Positions 24,770 through 33,846 of a DNA stretch of 64,000 bases are shown here, in pieces. Source of the DNA: Novosphingobium resinovorum (GTDB lineage Bacteria > Pseudomonadota > Alphaproteobacteria > Sphingomonadales > Sphingomonadaceae). A program made the position numbers and the translations under genes. The stretch lies in assembly GCF_001742225.1 (NCBI RefSeq), contig NZ_CP017075.1, positions 1,240,001-1,304,000 on the forward strand. Reading direction: 5' to 3'. How positions within the stretch are numbered: position 1 is the stretch's first letter; each line of letters starts with the position of its first letter. The notes below the pieces were generated by a model that made no database searches, was not told the origin of the DNA, and saw only the letters and a list, made by a program, of their open reading frames with translations.

Positions 24770-25398
24770 CCACTCTCGTCCCCTTCGTCAGTCAACCGCT
24801 CGGCTTCACCGGGACCGACGATGGTGGCCAAGCGCTGTTTTTCAACGGCCGTCAGGTGCTTCTCTCGCAATACGCGAATAGCCCGGTGATGATCGCGCTC
24901 ATCGACGCTTTCAGCCAAGCGCTCGACCCGCAGGCGTTCTTCAACGCCTTCTACGACGCTGTCTGGAACATCGACGACGCTCAAGGCTTCGGCCTCGACA
25001 TCTGGGGTCGCATCGTCGGCGTCACGCGCGCGCTATATGTCTCGGATGAAGACTATCTGGGATTCTCGGAAGCCAGCGACGCCTTCCCGTTCGGCGAGGG
25101 CATCTTCTACGGGGGCGGCAACTTCACGCCCAACTACAAGCTCAGCGATGATGCGTTCCGACGCCTGATCATGGCTAAGGCCGCGCTCAATATCACCGAC
25201 GCCTCGATCCCGGCGATCAACGCCATCCTCATGGCTCTCTTTCCGGACCACGGGAACGTCTACGTGCGGGACAACCTCGACATGACGATCACCTACGTGT
25301 TCGGCGCGCCCCTATCCAAGGTCGATTACGCGATCGTCTCCCAGTCCGGTGCCCTGCCGAAGCCCATCGGCGTTTCCTTCACAGTCGAGCAACCCTGA
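24766..25398 (+). CDS. DUF2612 tail/baseplate protein
   Basis: 210 aa. Starts MTTLVPFVSQPLG and contains FFNAFYDAVWNIDDAQGFGL, IWGRIVGV, LSDDAFRRLIMAKAALNITD and IPAINAILMALFPDHGNV, the typical DUF2612 arrangement. In this class it follows the J protein and links the baseplate to the fibres. Confidence 0.75.
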   Translation: MTTLVPFVSQPLGFTGTDDGGQALFFNGRQVLLSQYANSPVMIALIDAFSQALDPQAFFNAFYDAVWNIDDAQGFGLDIWGRIVGVTRALYVSDEDYLGFSEASDAFPFGEGIFYGGGNFTPNYKLSDDAFRRLIMAKAALNITDASIPAINAILMALFPDHGNVYVRDNLDMTITYVFGAPLSKVDYAIVSQSGALPKPIGVSFTVEQP

Positions 25399-26138
25399 TG
25401 CAGCAGAGTGATCTTCCCGCCCGCTTCAATATTCCGTTCGCGAACAACGCCGGCGCGAGCTACATCCGTCAGATTCCGCAGGCGCATCAAACGCCTACGA
25501 CTTCCGACGCGCCTGCCAGCCTGTTTGATGGGTTTCCGCCCGAGACGTTTCAGCCTGTCGCGAGCGGCGGCATTCCTCCGAGCGGCGCGGACTTCAATGG
25601 CCTGTTCAACCAGATGACGGCGGCCCTGCGCTGGCTAGCCGCTGGCGGCCCCTCCCTGTTCAATGCGGGTTTCTCGGTCGCGATCGGCGGCTACCCCAAG
25701 GGCGCCATCCTCACCTCGATGGTAGACCCTCGCAATCGCTGGGTTTCGACCGTGGACAACAACACGACGGACCCTGATGGTTATTCGCCCGAGAACTGGG
25801 TCAAATATGGCACCCAGTCGTTCGAGCGGGACACCTCCGGCAACTGGAAGCGCACTAGCCCCGACGGATACATCGAAATGGGCGGCATCTATGCGGGTCC
25901 GATCAGCAGCGGCGGTGAGTTTGCCATCACCTTCACCTTCCCCTTCGGAGGCTTCCCGAACGAGTTCCTCGGCATGACCGCGATGACGCGTAACACGACC
26001 AGCAGCAACGACGGGGATACCACCTTCCAGGAGATTTCCGCGACCACAACCTCGATCCGACTGTTCGTGCAATCCGATCAAGGCTCGGGCTCACATGACC
26101 GCGCTGGTGGCTTCCGCTGGAGGGCATGGGGCATCTGA
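25398..26138 (+). CDS. Tail fibre or fibre-connector protein
   Basis: 246 aa. Begins MQQSDLPARFNIPFANNAG, then a Pro/Ala/Ser region and a beta-rich C-terminus (SPDGYIEMGGIYAGPISSGG, AITFTFPFGGFP) ending FRWRAWGI, a form shared with C-terminal tips of many phage tail fibres. Position between DUF2612 and the large fibre gene supports the role. Confidence 0.65.
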   Translation: MQQSDLPARFNIPFANNAGASYIRQIPQAHQTPTTSDAPASLFDGFPPETFQPVASGGIPPSGADFNGLFNQMTAALRWLAAGGPSLFNAGFSVAIGGYPKGAILTSMVDPRNRWVSTVDNNTTDPDGYSPENWVKYGTQSFERDTSGNWKRTSPDGYIEMGGIYAGPISSGGEFAITFTFPFGGFPNEFLGMTAMTRNTTSSNDGDTTFQEISATTTSIRLFVQSDQGSGSHDRAGGFRWRAWGI

Positions 26139-26188
26139 TGGCCGCCTGATCGCCAACCCGTATCCTAGATTACGGAGGTATTGCGCTC

Positions 26189-29100
26189 ATGGCTTCAACG
26201 CTTGTCGACCTGGTAAAAATCACTTCGAATAGCACTGGAACCGGCGCGATCACGCTGGGATCATCGGTTGCGGGATATCGCGGCTTCGAGGCGCTGACGA
26301 ACGGCGAGGTCTACAGCTATTCGATCCAAGATGGAGATGCATGGGAGTTCGGTCGCGGCACCTTCATGTCCGCGACGGGGCAGTTCATCCGAACGCCGAT
26401 CGATTCGAGCGATGGCGGCGCCGCGATCAACCTCAGGCAGAATGCCCAGATCGCTTTCGTCGCGCTCTCCGAAGATCTCGACGCCGTCCAGTTAAGCAAT
26501 GCTGCAGTGGCAGCGGCCGAGCAGGTTGCGATAGATGCCGCCCAGGTTGCTGCTGACCGCGCAATCGTCGAGGCCGGGAGCAAGACGGTCGTCAACGGTG
26601 AGGCCGTCTATCCGAACACCTATGCGAGCACTGTCCCACAGGGCGTAATCAATCTTTCGAACGACGGCATTACCACCGGCTCTGGTGGCACGCCCGGTAC
26701 GTATGCTGGCGGCGTGACGGGGGGGCCAAACGGTTTTTCATGGGAATACTCGATCGGGCTTGATGGCAAAATCGCGTCCTACGAGATCACCAGCCCCGGT
26801 ATCAGCACCGACACCACCGCGCCGACGCTGAGCTACGGCAGCGGATCCATCACTGGCGCCGTTGTACCGACCGCCACTGTTGCCGCCCGGATTGCCCAGG
26901 CATCCAGCTATTGGGCGATCTCCACCGACGGCTCGACGCTTGACCTCTACAGCAATGTGGCAGGATCACCGTCTCCCGTTCTCGATCCCACCGGAGACCA
27001 AGTAAAGGTCTTTGTCTCCGCTGGCGCTGAGAAGGTTGTAGATGCGGCCGAATCCTGGGCCCAATCCCCCACCGCACCCGACCCGCTCGACCCGACGAGC
27101 AAGAGCGCGAAGGGATGGGCGGGGGAGGCACAAGCACAATCCACCAACCTTTCCAACGCCACTTTCGCCAAGTACTTCGTCTTCCCCGGCTTCGTGCGTT
27201 CTGACAATGGCCGCATCGACACGACGACAACCCCCGGCGTCTACGTCAACACCGGCTACCTTGATCTGGACGAGATCAACCTTGCCGAAATCAACCTGCA
27301 GGGAGGCACCGGGGCCTATTCTATCGCCTACTATACCAGCGCTTTTGCGCTTATTTCGGGCGTGGCAGCATCGAGCAATGACGCTTACGTCAACACCATC
27401 CCAGCTATCCCGTCGAATGCCGCGTGGGCTGCCCTGTCTGCCCGCGCCACGCAAGGATCTCAGCGGCTTCTCGTAGCGGTGAAGCCCGCCAAGTTCCTCG
27501 ACGGCCAACCCGATGCGGGGCTGATGGGCAACGGCAACCTGTTCACGCTGCTGCGCTCACCGGGCTACTACAATAACGCATCGCCGCCCGTGCTGGTGGC
27601 CGACCCCAACTGGATCAATTCGGACCCGATCAAGGTAACTCCGGGCTACCAGATTAGCTATGACGCCTATGCCTCGACGACCGTTTCTATCCTTCGCTAC
27701 ACCGATGCGTCGGGCGCCTATGCGGGTCGGGTTCTGGGGACAGCGGCCAATACGCGCAACACGATCAACGCCATCGTCCCAGGAGCGGCTGCTTATACCG
27801 GGTCGATTTTCGGAACGACGCTGACGGTCACGGCGATCGCGTCAGGCACGCTTTCGGTAGGTTCTGTGGTTGGCGGCGCGTCGGCCGGGACGATCATCAC
27901 GGCGCTTGGCACCGGCACTGGCGGAACTGGCACTTATACCGTCAACAACTCGCAGACATTGGCGAGCGGCGCGCTAACCCAACCCGCAGCGCAGTTCGCG
28001 CAAATGTCCGCTGGAAACCCCGGCGCGCTGGGCGCTGCGGCAACCTCCCCGACGATGCCGAACACGATCAAGTACGGTCCTGCGGCATCAACCGGGCTGG
28101 CTGCTCCGTCCACGCTTGAAATCGCGGTGGGCGACAACCTCAAGACGTACATCACCGCCAACGGCTTCGTCACGTCTACGGGCACGACGCCTAATGCCGA
28201 TGCCAACTGGAGACGCACCCCTTCCCGCCTGACGATGCGCGCTGCCGGTGAGGGCAAACGTTACATCGCGTATGAGGCGCGCGGCAGTAACAGCATGAGC
28301 CTGATTTCTGCCGTTGACGGCAGCGGAACTGTTGTCGGTTCGGTTCTCGGCTCCGGTTCGTTTACGCAGTTCAAGGGCACTTTCGAGGTTCCTGATACGG
28401 CGGTTTCCGTCCACCTTTGCCATGCGGCTGCGTACCCAGCAACGTTCCAGTACCTCATTCAGCAGCCTGCGACCGGCGCCCCGGTCATCGCGCCCACTGC
28501 AAACATCGGGACCATCCCTGACAGCCGCAGTTCGACGCAGTACCCAACCTATCGGACGCTGCTTGAAAATCGCTTTGGCTGCTCTGTTCAGCAACTCGGG
28601 CTCCCCGGCGCAACGGTGCAGACCACTTCGGCGGATACCTATCTGAGCACCGTCACCAGCGCGCTTCCCAATCCGCGCATGATTGTCATCCTGCCGGGAG
28701 GTAACGATGCAGGCGCGGCAGGCAGTGTAGGAACCTTCTCCGCGTCCAGCCCCAACGGCGTAGCAGGCGAGGCAGTTAAAACCATTCCCACAGCGCCCTA
28801 CCCTGCCACCCCAACCGGTCTTTCGTTCATCGAATACATTTACATCACCGGGGCCAAGCTGCGCGATTTCTACAAGGATATCCGCACGCGCGCCGGGATC
28901 GTCGGCGGCGATACGGAGGCGCAGAAGTCGGCAAAGCTGGCGGCGGTACAAAAGACGCTGATCGTCTGGATCACTGACCTTCCGCAGCAGCGAGGTGACG
29001 CCTCAAATCCGTTCTCGCTGCCCGCCAACCACGAACGCAAGCGACAGGCCGTCATCGAAGTCGCCAAGCTGCTCAAGATGCCCTTCGTTGACATTCAGGG

Positions 29101-29251
29101 CAAATACCCGATCGATATGAGCCTTGAGCCATTTTACGTCGCGCCTACCACTCCCGGCATCAACAACGGCAATCTCACTGAGGACGGACTCCATTGGAAC
29201 GAAGTCTTGCAAAGTGTCGGCGTAGATATGCTGGCTGCGGAGGTCGGCTGA
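26189..29251 (+). CDS. Large tail fibre with C-terminal SGNH hydrolase-like domain
   Basis: 1020 aa. The N-terminus (about 1-110) is a gp53/gp10-like fibre anchor; the middle is Gly/Thr/Ser beta repeats; residues about 770-1020 resemble an SGNH/GDSL hydrolase: an IPDSRSS block in the place of GDS, a VILPGGND block (Gly and Asn) and DGLHWN (Asp-x-x-His) at about 996. Such domains deacetylate surface polysaccharide. GGAGG at 26174 is a good ribosome binding site. It probably decides host range. Confidence 0.75.
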   Translation: MASTLVDLVKITSNSTGTGAITLGSSVAGYRGFEALTNGEVYSYSIQDGDAWEFGRGTFMSATGQFIRTPIDSSDGGAAINLRQNAQIAFVALSEDLDAVQLSNAAVAAAEQVAIDAAQVAADRAIVEAGSKTVVNGEAVYPNTYASTVPQGVINLSNDGITTGSGGTPGTYAGGVTGGPNGFSWEYSIGLDGKIASYEITSPGISTDTTAPTLSYGSGSITGAVVPTATVAARIAQASSYWAISTDGSTLDLYSNVAGSPSPVLDPTGDQVKVFVSAGAEKVVDAAESWAQSPTAPDPLDPTSKSAKGWAGEAQAQSTNLSNATFAKYFVFPGFVRSDNGRIDTTTTPGVYVNTGYLDLDEINLAEINLQGGTGAYSIAYYTSAFALISGVAASSNDAYVNTIPAIPSNAAWAALSARATQGSQRLLVAVKPAKFLDGQPDAGLMGNGNLFTLLRSPGYYNNASPPVLVADPNWINSDPIKVTPGYQISYDAYASTTVSILRYTDASGAYAGRVLGTAANTRNTINAIVPGAAAYTGSIFGTTLTVTAIASGTLSVGSVVGGASAGTIITALGTGTGGTGTYTVNNSQTLASGALTQPAAQFAQMSAGNPGALGAAATSPTMPNTIKYGPAASTGLAAPSTLEIAVGDNLKTYITANGFVTSTGTTPNADANWRRTPSRLTMRAAGEGKRYIAYEARGSNSMSLISAVDGSGTVVGSVLGSGSFTQFKGTFEVPDTAVSVHLCHAAAYPATFQYLIQQPATGAPVIAPTANIGTIPDSRSSTQYPTYRTLLENRFGCSVQQLGLPGATVQTTSADTYLSTVTSALPNPRMIVILPGGNDAGAAGSVGTFSASSPNGVAGEAVKTIPTAPYPATPTGLSFIEYIYITGAKLRDFYKDIRTRAGIVGGDTEAQKSAKLAAVQKTLIVWITDLPQQRGDASNPFSLPANHERKRQAVIEVAKLLKMPFVDIQGKYPIDMSLEPFYVAPTTPGINNGNLTEDGLHWNEVLQSVGVDMLAAEVG

Positions 29252-29310
29252 TGACCCTCGCCACCGCCGATCACTGGATGGACCTGATGCGCGAAGGCAT
29301 AGGGGGCTGA
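29251..29310 (+). CDS. Possible 19-aa leader peptide
   Basis: ATG overlaps the fibre stop (TGATG) and the frame ends two bases before the lysozyme GTG start. The peptide [19 protein letters not shown] is short and could serve only for translational coupling of the lysis cassette. Weak support. Confidence 0.25.
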   Translation: MTLATADHWMDLMREGIGG

Positions 29311-29311
29311 A

Positions 29312-29920
29312 GTGCCAGAGGTAGACCCCCGTCAGTCCGCATTCGATGCAGTGCGCGCGATCTCGCGCCGCGGCCTGTTCAATGATCTCGGCAACGTCCT
29401 CGCCTTCGACAATCTCCTAGACGCATTTGGAGCACCGCGCATGCCCACCATCCTTCATCTCGGCCCGGAAGGCGAAACGCTCATCAAGAAGTGGGAAGGC
29501 TACAAGAAAGACCTCGGCGATGGCCGGGTGCAGGCGTATCCCGACCCGGCGACCGGCGGAGCACCGTGGACGATCGGCTGGGGCAGCACCGGCACCGACG
29601 TGAAGCAGGGCACCATCTGGACAAGGGAGAAGGCCCAGCAGCGTTTCGCCTCCCATATCGAGGAGGAGGCCGCCCCCGCCGTCCGCAAGGGCATCGGCAG
29701 CGCGCCGACGACGCAGCGTCAGTTCGATGCGATGGTGTCGTTGGCCTACAACATCGGTGTCGCGAACTTCCTCAAGTCCACGCTGCTCAAGAAGCATGTG
29801 GCAGGCGACTACGCCGGTGCCGCAGCGCAGTTCGCCGTCTGGAACAAGGCGGCCGGGAAAGTTATGCAAGGCCTCGTCAACCGCCGCGCCGACGAGGCGA
29901 AGCTCTATGGGAGCAAGTGA
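29312..29920 (+). CDS. Endolysin, lysozyme family (GH24)
   Basis: 202 aa from GTG 29312. A helical N-terminal extension (about 1-43) is followed by a lysozyme domain starting near the internal ATG 29441: LIKKWEGYKKD (catalytic Glu), YPDPATGGAPWTIGWGST and a C-terminal FAVWNKAAGKVMQGLVNRRADE, the usual T4/P22-type lysozyme ending. It cleaves peptidoglycan at lysis. Holin and spanin genes follow in order. Start choice is uncertain. Confidence 0.8.
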   Translation: MPEVDPRQSAFDAVRAISRRGLFNDLGNVLAFDNLLDAFGAPRMPTILHLGPEGETLIKKWEGYKKDLGDGRVQAYPDPATGGAPWTIGWGSTGTDVKQGTIWTREKAQQRFASHIEEEAAPAVRKGIGSAPTTQRQFDAMVSLAYNIGVANFLKSTLLKKHVAGDYAGAAAQFAVWNKAAGKVMQGLVNRRADEAKLYGSK

Positions 29921-29923
29921 CGG

Positions 29924-30289
29924 GTGGAACACTTCTCGCTTTCCGACTGGCTCACCTCGCTCGGCTATGGCCTGCTGGCGGGCATCGCGGGCGGCCTAGG
30001 CTACGTCATGCGCGAAAACGACAAGGGTAACCCGCTGAACGCCTGGCGTGCCCTGACCGAGATCGCCTCGTCCGGTCTGGTCGGCTTCCTCGTGATGCTG
30101 CTGTGCCAGGCCATGAAGATCGACCCGCTCTGGACCGGCTTCATCGTTGGCATATTTGGCTGGCTTGGGGCGAACGTGTCGATCCGGCTGCTGGAGCGCA
30201 TCGTCTACGAACGCCTCGGCATCAAGCTCCGCGCCAATACCGACAAGCGCGTGGAGGCCGCCAAGGCCCAAGAGGAGGAACGGCCGTGA
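29924..30289 (+). CDS. Holin
   Basis: 121 aa from GTG 29924. Three hydrophobic segments are visible (about 8-28, 47-63, 68-88) with a charged C-terminus. Gene position between lysozyme and Rz-like genes and the membrane pattern support a holin of the phage holin 3 type. The 3' end overlaps the Rz gene. Confidence 0.7.
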   Translation: MEHFSLSDWLTSLGYGLLAGIAGGLGYVMRENDKGNPLNAWRALTEIASSGLVGFLVMLLCQAMKIDPLWTGFIVGIFGWLGANVSIRLLERIVYERLGIKLRANTDKRVEAAKAQEEERP

Positions 30290-30678
30290 AGTGGCTCGGA
30301 AATCTACTAACCCCGATCAAGTCCGAACTGTTCGCCATGGTCGGTGTGCTCGCCGTCTGCGGCGTCGGAGCCGGGATAATCGGTTACCTACATATCCAGC
30401 GCCAGAACGATCAGATCGCGGCGAAGGATCGCTATATCGGCGACCTCGCCGAGGCGAACAAAGGCTGGGTCACCTACATGAAGCGCCGCGACCAGCTGCG
30501 CGACCTCGAACAGCGCAACGTGATCCTTCTTCAGGACAAGCTCACGCTGATCGATGGCCAGAACACCGCGCTCTCAGCGCAGATCGAACAGTTGGAGGAA
30601 AGCAATGCGGAAGTTCGTGAACTCATGTCTCGTCGCTTGCCTGCTGACCTGCGCCGCCTGCTCGAACAGCAAAAGTGA
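30286..30678 (+). CDS. Rz-like inner-membrane spanin
   Basis: 130 aa from GTG 30286 (overlap with the holin stop). One N-terminal hydrophobic anchor (about 13-35) then a long coiled coil rich in Glu, Gln and Leu. The out-of-frame lipoprotein gene starts inside its 3' part, the standard embedded Rz/Rz1 arrangement. Confidence 0.7.
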   Translation: MKWLGNLLTPIKSELFAMVGVLAVCGVGAGIIGYLHIQRQNDQIAAKDRYIGDLAEANKGWVTYMKRRDQLRDLEQRNVILLQDKLTLIDGQNTALSAQIEQLEESNAEVRELMSRRLPADLRRLLEQQK

Positions 30679-30877
30679 GATCGCCTCTGCGCCTCCGCTG
30701 GCGTACGAGGGCATCCCCGCTGGGCTGATGGAGCGCTGCACCGTACAGGACGTTCCGCAGGAAACGGTGGCCTCGATCATCGAGAGCCGCGGCATCTACA
30801 TCAAGGCGTTCAACAAGTGCGCAGCGAAGGTCGATGCAATTCGGGAGCATGATGCAAGGGCTCGGGCGGTGGAATAG
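30605..30877 (+). CDS. Rz1-like outer-membrane lipoprotein spanin
   Basis: 90 aa from ATG 30605, in another frame inside the Rz gene. The N-terminus MRKFVNSCLVACLLTCAACS is a lipoprotein signal; the lipobox is slightly unusual because Cys takes the -3 position. A Pro/Ala segment follows. With the Rz-like partner it would fuse inner and outer membranes in the last step of lysis. Confidence 0.65.
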   Translation: MRKFVNSCLVACLLTCAACSNSKSEIASAPPLAYEGIPAGLMERCTVQDVPQETVASIIESRGIYIKAFNKCAAKVDAIREHDARARAVE

Positions 30878-30973
30878 GCCTTCTTGCACAGCGGCGGCCT
30901 CGACCACTTCGTTTCCCTTTGCAGAGGGGGTGCTTGCTGCGGCGATCTCCCCTTCGCAAGCGGAGAGACGCAC

Positions 30974-31105
30974 ATGGGACGTTTCGTAAACCAGCCTAGC
31001 TTGCGACTTGCTGGCCCCTACTCCATCGGCGGCCAATGGCCCGCCGCAGCCGCCGAATCCTACATCAGTGGGGTTCCCGCCGCAACTGCCCCACTAGATG
31101 CCTGA
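30974..31105 (+). CDS. Small protein at the prophage right end
   Basis: 43 aa. GGAGAGA 6 bases before the ATG is a good ribosome binding site, and a small hairpin (TCTCC...GGAGA) includes it. The product is MGRFVNQPSLRLAGPYSIGG... ending in Ala/Pro. Its 3' end overlaps the convergent minus-strand gene by 41 bases. Function unknown. Confidence 0.35.
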   Translation: MGRFVNQPSLRLAGPYSIGGQWPAAAAESYISGVPAATAPLDA

Positions 31106-31313
31106 TCCTGTTCCGAGATGCGTTTGCGTTCTGATCGCGCCCGATGTCGTTCTCGCCCTTGAGCGATTCCCAGAACCACACCAGCGTCTCGCGCTCGATG
31201 CCGAGATCGGTCAGGTGCTTCAAGGCGGCGACAACCCTGTCGTTTGCCCCGCGAACCTCGAACGCCCGGTCTGCCGTCTCATCGATTATGGCGAGAGCTT
31301 CGTCGGTGGTCAC
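31065..31313 (-). CDS. Small phage protein, 82 aa, minus strand
   Basis: GTG start at 31313 overlaps the upstream gene stop as GTGA. The helical product starts MTTDEALAIIDETADRAF and has VVAALKHLTDLGIERE. GC-rich third positions and coupling to the next gene indicate a real two-gene minus-strand unit at the end of the prophage, where accessory or lysogeny genes often lie. No family recognised. Confidence 0.5.
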   Translation of the reverse strand: MTTDEALAIIDETADRAFEVRGANDRVVAALKHLTDLGIERETLVWFWESLKGENDIGRDQNANASRNRIRHLVGQLRREPH

Positions 31314-31474
31314 TCGACCTCGCCAGCCCCCTCGCCCAGCTTCGCATCGAGGATGAGGTTGAACGCCTCCAGCACCTCGGCCGCAGTCGTCAGGGGCAAC
31401 GACACGTAGGCGCCCTTGAGCGCTTCGGTGACGTCATCCTCGTTTGTCTGACGGAGGCTTTCGGCAGTGCTCAT
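31310..31474 (-). CDS. Small phage protein, 54 aa, minus strand
   Basis: Starts at ATG 31474 and couples to the following gene. The product MSTAESLRQTNEDDVTEALK... is acidic and helical. It is the first gene of a short convergent operon facing the lysis cassette. The sequence from 31475 to 31710 shows no further convincing gene and should contain the prophage right boundary. Confidence 0.5.
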   Translation of the reverse strand: MSTAESLRQTNEDDVTEALKGAYVSLPLTTAAEVLEAFNLILDAKLGEGAGEVE

Positions 31475-31710
31475 GAGAGCAGCGTATCACCACCCGGAGA
31501 GTCGCCCCAACTGCTTCCGTAGGATTGGTGCAGTGTCGGCTTGGAGGGTACGACCTACGCAGTTCACGGACGCGGAACAGATCATGAATCATGTTCGGGA
31601 CTATTTCGGGACTGGTTTACCGCGTTCCCGAGTCGTTCCGTCACCTGCCGCCACTTAGTGCAATAAGCGCTTGCGCTATAAAGCGGCGGAACCTAAGGGC
31701 ATCGGCGCGT

Positions 31711-31790
<80 letters not shown>

Positions 31791-31911
31791 TCCTTTTCCA
31801 CGGTGTCTCACACGGAGCCATTCTGGCTCATTGCACCGCGCTTTATCCTGATAAATCAGCGCCCTTCCGCACCTTACTGTGCCATGGCGTCGCCTTGCGT
31901 CACGAGGCCTT

Positions 31912-32003
31912 TGTTGGTTATTTGTTGGTTGCAACCAACAGAAACCAACATTCAACCAACACCCAAACCAACAACCAACATTAAGGCGAAAACCAACCAA
32001 CAC
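31912..32003 (+). repeat. CCAACA-type repeats upstream of the integrase, candidate arm sites
   Basis: About eight copies of an ACCAAC core, some inverted (GTTGGTT), crowd the 90 bases between the tRNA and the integrase ATG. The stretch is AT-rich compared with its surroundings. Tyrosine integrases bind repeated arm-type sites next to the attachment core, and repeats upstream of the integrase start could also mediate its autoregulation. Function is inferred from location. Confidence 0.5.
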
Positions 32004-32021
32004 TTCGCGATCGGAGGCCCC

Positions 32022-33260
32022 ATGCTGACAGACATCGCCCTACGCGCATTGAAGCCCGAAAAGGCCGCGTACAAGAAATCGGACAGCAAGGGGTTGTTCG
32101 TAACCATCCACCCAACTGGCAAGAAGGTCTGGGGCCTCGCGGTTCGGGTGGACGGAAAACAGAAGTTCCTTACCGGCGGCCACTATCCTGACGTCACCGT
32201 CAAACTTGCCCGGGCGTGGCGCGATACCGTCAAAGCTCAATTAACCCTGGGCTTGGCACCGACAGCTACTCCGCACAATCTGGAGCCGGGTTCCTCCACC
32301 AACGACATAGCGAACATCGGCGAATCGTTCGAAACGGTTGCACGGGAGTGGTTCGATACCCGCAAGGTAGCGTGGACGCCGCGCTATGCGGCGATAACGA
32401 TGCGCAGGTTAGAGGCGGATATCTTCCCGTTCGTCGGGGCGTTGCCGATCGCGACCATCACCCCTCGCCAGATGCTGGAAGCTTTTCGCGCCATTCAGGC
32501 CCGCGGCTCTGTCGAAATGGCGCATAGGGTGCGGAACCACTGCAGCGAGGTTTTTCGCTACGCCATTCCGGATGGCCGATGTGAGAGCGATCCTTGTCGC
32601 GATCTGGCCCCTGGCATGGCCAAACCAGCGCCAGTGAAGCATCACGCCAAGGTCGCAGCGAAGGACCTACCGGAGTTCTTCAAAAAGCTGAACTTGGACG
32701 GAGGAGACCGGACCAGTCACCTTGCGCTTCGCTGGACGATGCTGACGATGGTGCGGACACAGGAAACCCGTTTCGCGCAGTGGGCGGAATTCGAGGGCCT
32801 CGGCTCCGATGAGCCGATCTGGCGTATACCGCCCGAGCGGATGAAAATGAGTACCGAGCACATCGTGCCCCTGCCCCCGCAAGCGATTACGCTGCTGAAC
32901 GAAATTCGGGAACGGAATGTTTATCTTGCCGCTGGCAACGAGAAGCTCGGCACCTTCCTCTTCCCGGTTCACTATTCGAAATCACTCGTCATCAGCGAGA
33001 ACCGCATGCTTGACGTAATGTATCGCGTCGGCCTGCGCGGCAAAGCTACCGTCCACGGCTTCCGGGGCCTAGCCAGCACAGTGTTGAACGAGTCGGGACT
33101 GTTCGAGCCTGATTGGATCGAGTTTCAACTGGCGCACGCGGCGCGAGGAGTTCGTGCAGCTTATAACTCTGCCCGTTACCTCACTCACCGCCGCAAGATG
33201 ATGGTTTGGTGGGCCAATTACCTTGATGATGCCGAGCGGTCTGGTTCCAATGCTGGCTGA
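32022..33260 (+). CDS. int: P4-type tyrosine integrase
   Basis: 412 aa from ATG 32022 with GGAGG 5 bases upstream; the open frame extends back through the tRNA but those bases are not coding. The N-terminus has the DUF4102-like [25 protein letters not shown] pattern. The catalytic part shows HGFRG (His, Arg) near 345, an [13 protein letters not shown] box (second His and the nucleophile Tyr) and an Arg in MVRTQETR. It would integrate the element to its right into tRNA-Pro. Confidence 0.9.
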   Translation: MLTDIALRALKPEKAAYKKSDSKGLFVTIHPTGKKVWGLAVRVDGKQKFLTGGHYPDVTVKLARAWRDTVKAQLTLGLAPTATPHNLEPGSSTNDIANIGESFETVAREWFDTRKVAWTPRYAAITMRRLEADIFPFVGALPIATITPRQMLEAFRAIQARGSVEMAHRVRNHCSEVFRYAIPDGRCESDPCRDLAPGMAKPAPVKHHAKVAAKDLPEFFKKLNLDGGDRTSHLALRWTMLTMVRTQETRFAQWAEFEGLGSDEPIWRIPPERMKMSTEHIVPLPPQAITLLNEIRERNVYLAAGNEKLGTFLFPVHYSKSLVISENRMLDVMYRVGLRGKATVHGFRGLASTVLNESGLFEPDWIEFQLAHAARGVRAAYNSARYLTHRRKMMVWWANYLDDAERSGSNAG

Positions 33261-33298
33261 TTTTCAGACAATCCCCCAGACTTGATGCACGCCAGCTT

Positions 33299-33490
33299 TC
33301 AGTCATCCTCGAGAGCATCGATCCAAGCTTTGACGGCACTCTCGCGCCATCCACTGCAGCGCGTCGAAATTCGCAATTGGCGAGGAAAAGTTCCATCCTC
33401 AATCTTGCGGTAGAGGGTCGATGCTGAGAAACCAGTAAGCGCTAAAACTGCCTGACGGCGAAGAATCCGGTCTGTTGTGACTGTGTCCAT
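33299..33490 (-). CDS. AlpA-family DNA-binding regulator
   Basis: 63 aa. The MerR-like winged helix is typical of AlpA: RILRRQAVLALTGFSASTLYRKIEDGTFPR and WRESAVKAWIDAL. AlpA proteins act as activators of integrase genes or as excisionases in P4-like islands. It is convergent with the integrase, 38 bases apart. Confidence 0.85.
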   Translation of the reverse strand: MDTVTTDRILRRQAVLALTGFSASTLYRKIEDGTFPRQLRISTRCSGWRESAVKAWIDALEDD

Positions 33491-33539
33491 CTATGTGCGC
33501 CTCACAATGTCGATGCTGCATCATATCGACAATGAAAGA

Positions 33540-33577
33540 GGCCGTTCGAATCACAAGCCTGCAAGGATCGAACGGCC
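33540..33577 (+). repeat. 10-bp inverted repeat upstream of alpA
   Basis: GGCCGTTCGA (33540-33549) and TCGAACGGCC (33568-33577) are perfect inverted copies separated by 18 bases. It lies about 50 bases upstream of the AlpA-like start and could be an operator or a transcription stop without a U-tract. No gene is visible from 33578 to the intron end near 33720. Confidence 0.45.
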
Positions 33578-33793
33578 GTGGCTGGCCGCGAATGAGTTGA
33601 AAGCTGCCACCAATAGCAGCTAACCAAGCCGCGGAGGCTAGCCATTGAATGAATGAGATACCGTTGCCGGGGAGCCTGTCTCTAAAAGCGAGCGATGGTA
33701 TCGGCGGCTCGCGGTAGAGTCAGGAAGTGGCGCGGTGTCGTGCGGCGCGCCTGTGGGGCTTGCCAGACGATCCGTTTCCACTCCCTGCTCATC

Positions 33794-33826
33794 GAACCGG
33801 ACGTGCAGATCTCCCGCATCCGGCTC
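33794..33826 (-). ncRNA. Group II intron domain V
   Basis: On the minus strand it begins GAGCCGGATGCGGGAG and ends GCACGTCCGGTTC, a 33-base hairpin with the expected terminal GAGCC/GGTTC pairing of domain V, the catalytic core of the ribozyme. Confidence 0.8.
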
Positions 33827-33846
33827 TCGGACAAGATATCACGCCT

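Noticed and set aside
33540..33577. Inverted repeat as an intrinsic terminator
   Set aside because: The stem is good but the 18-base loop is large and there is no T-run on either strand; left as a possible operator only.
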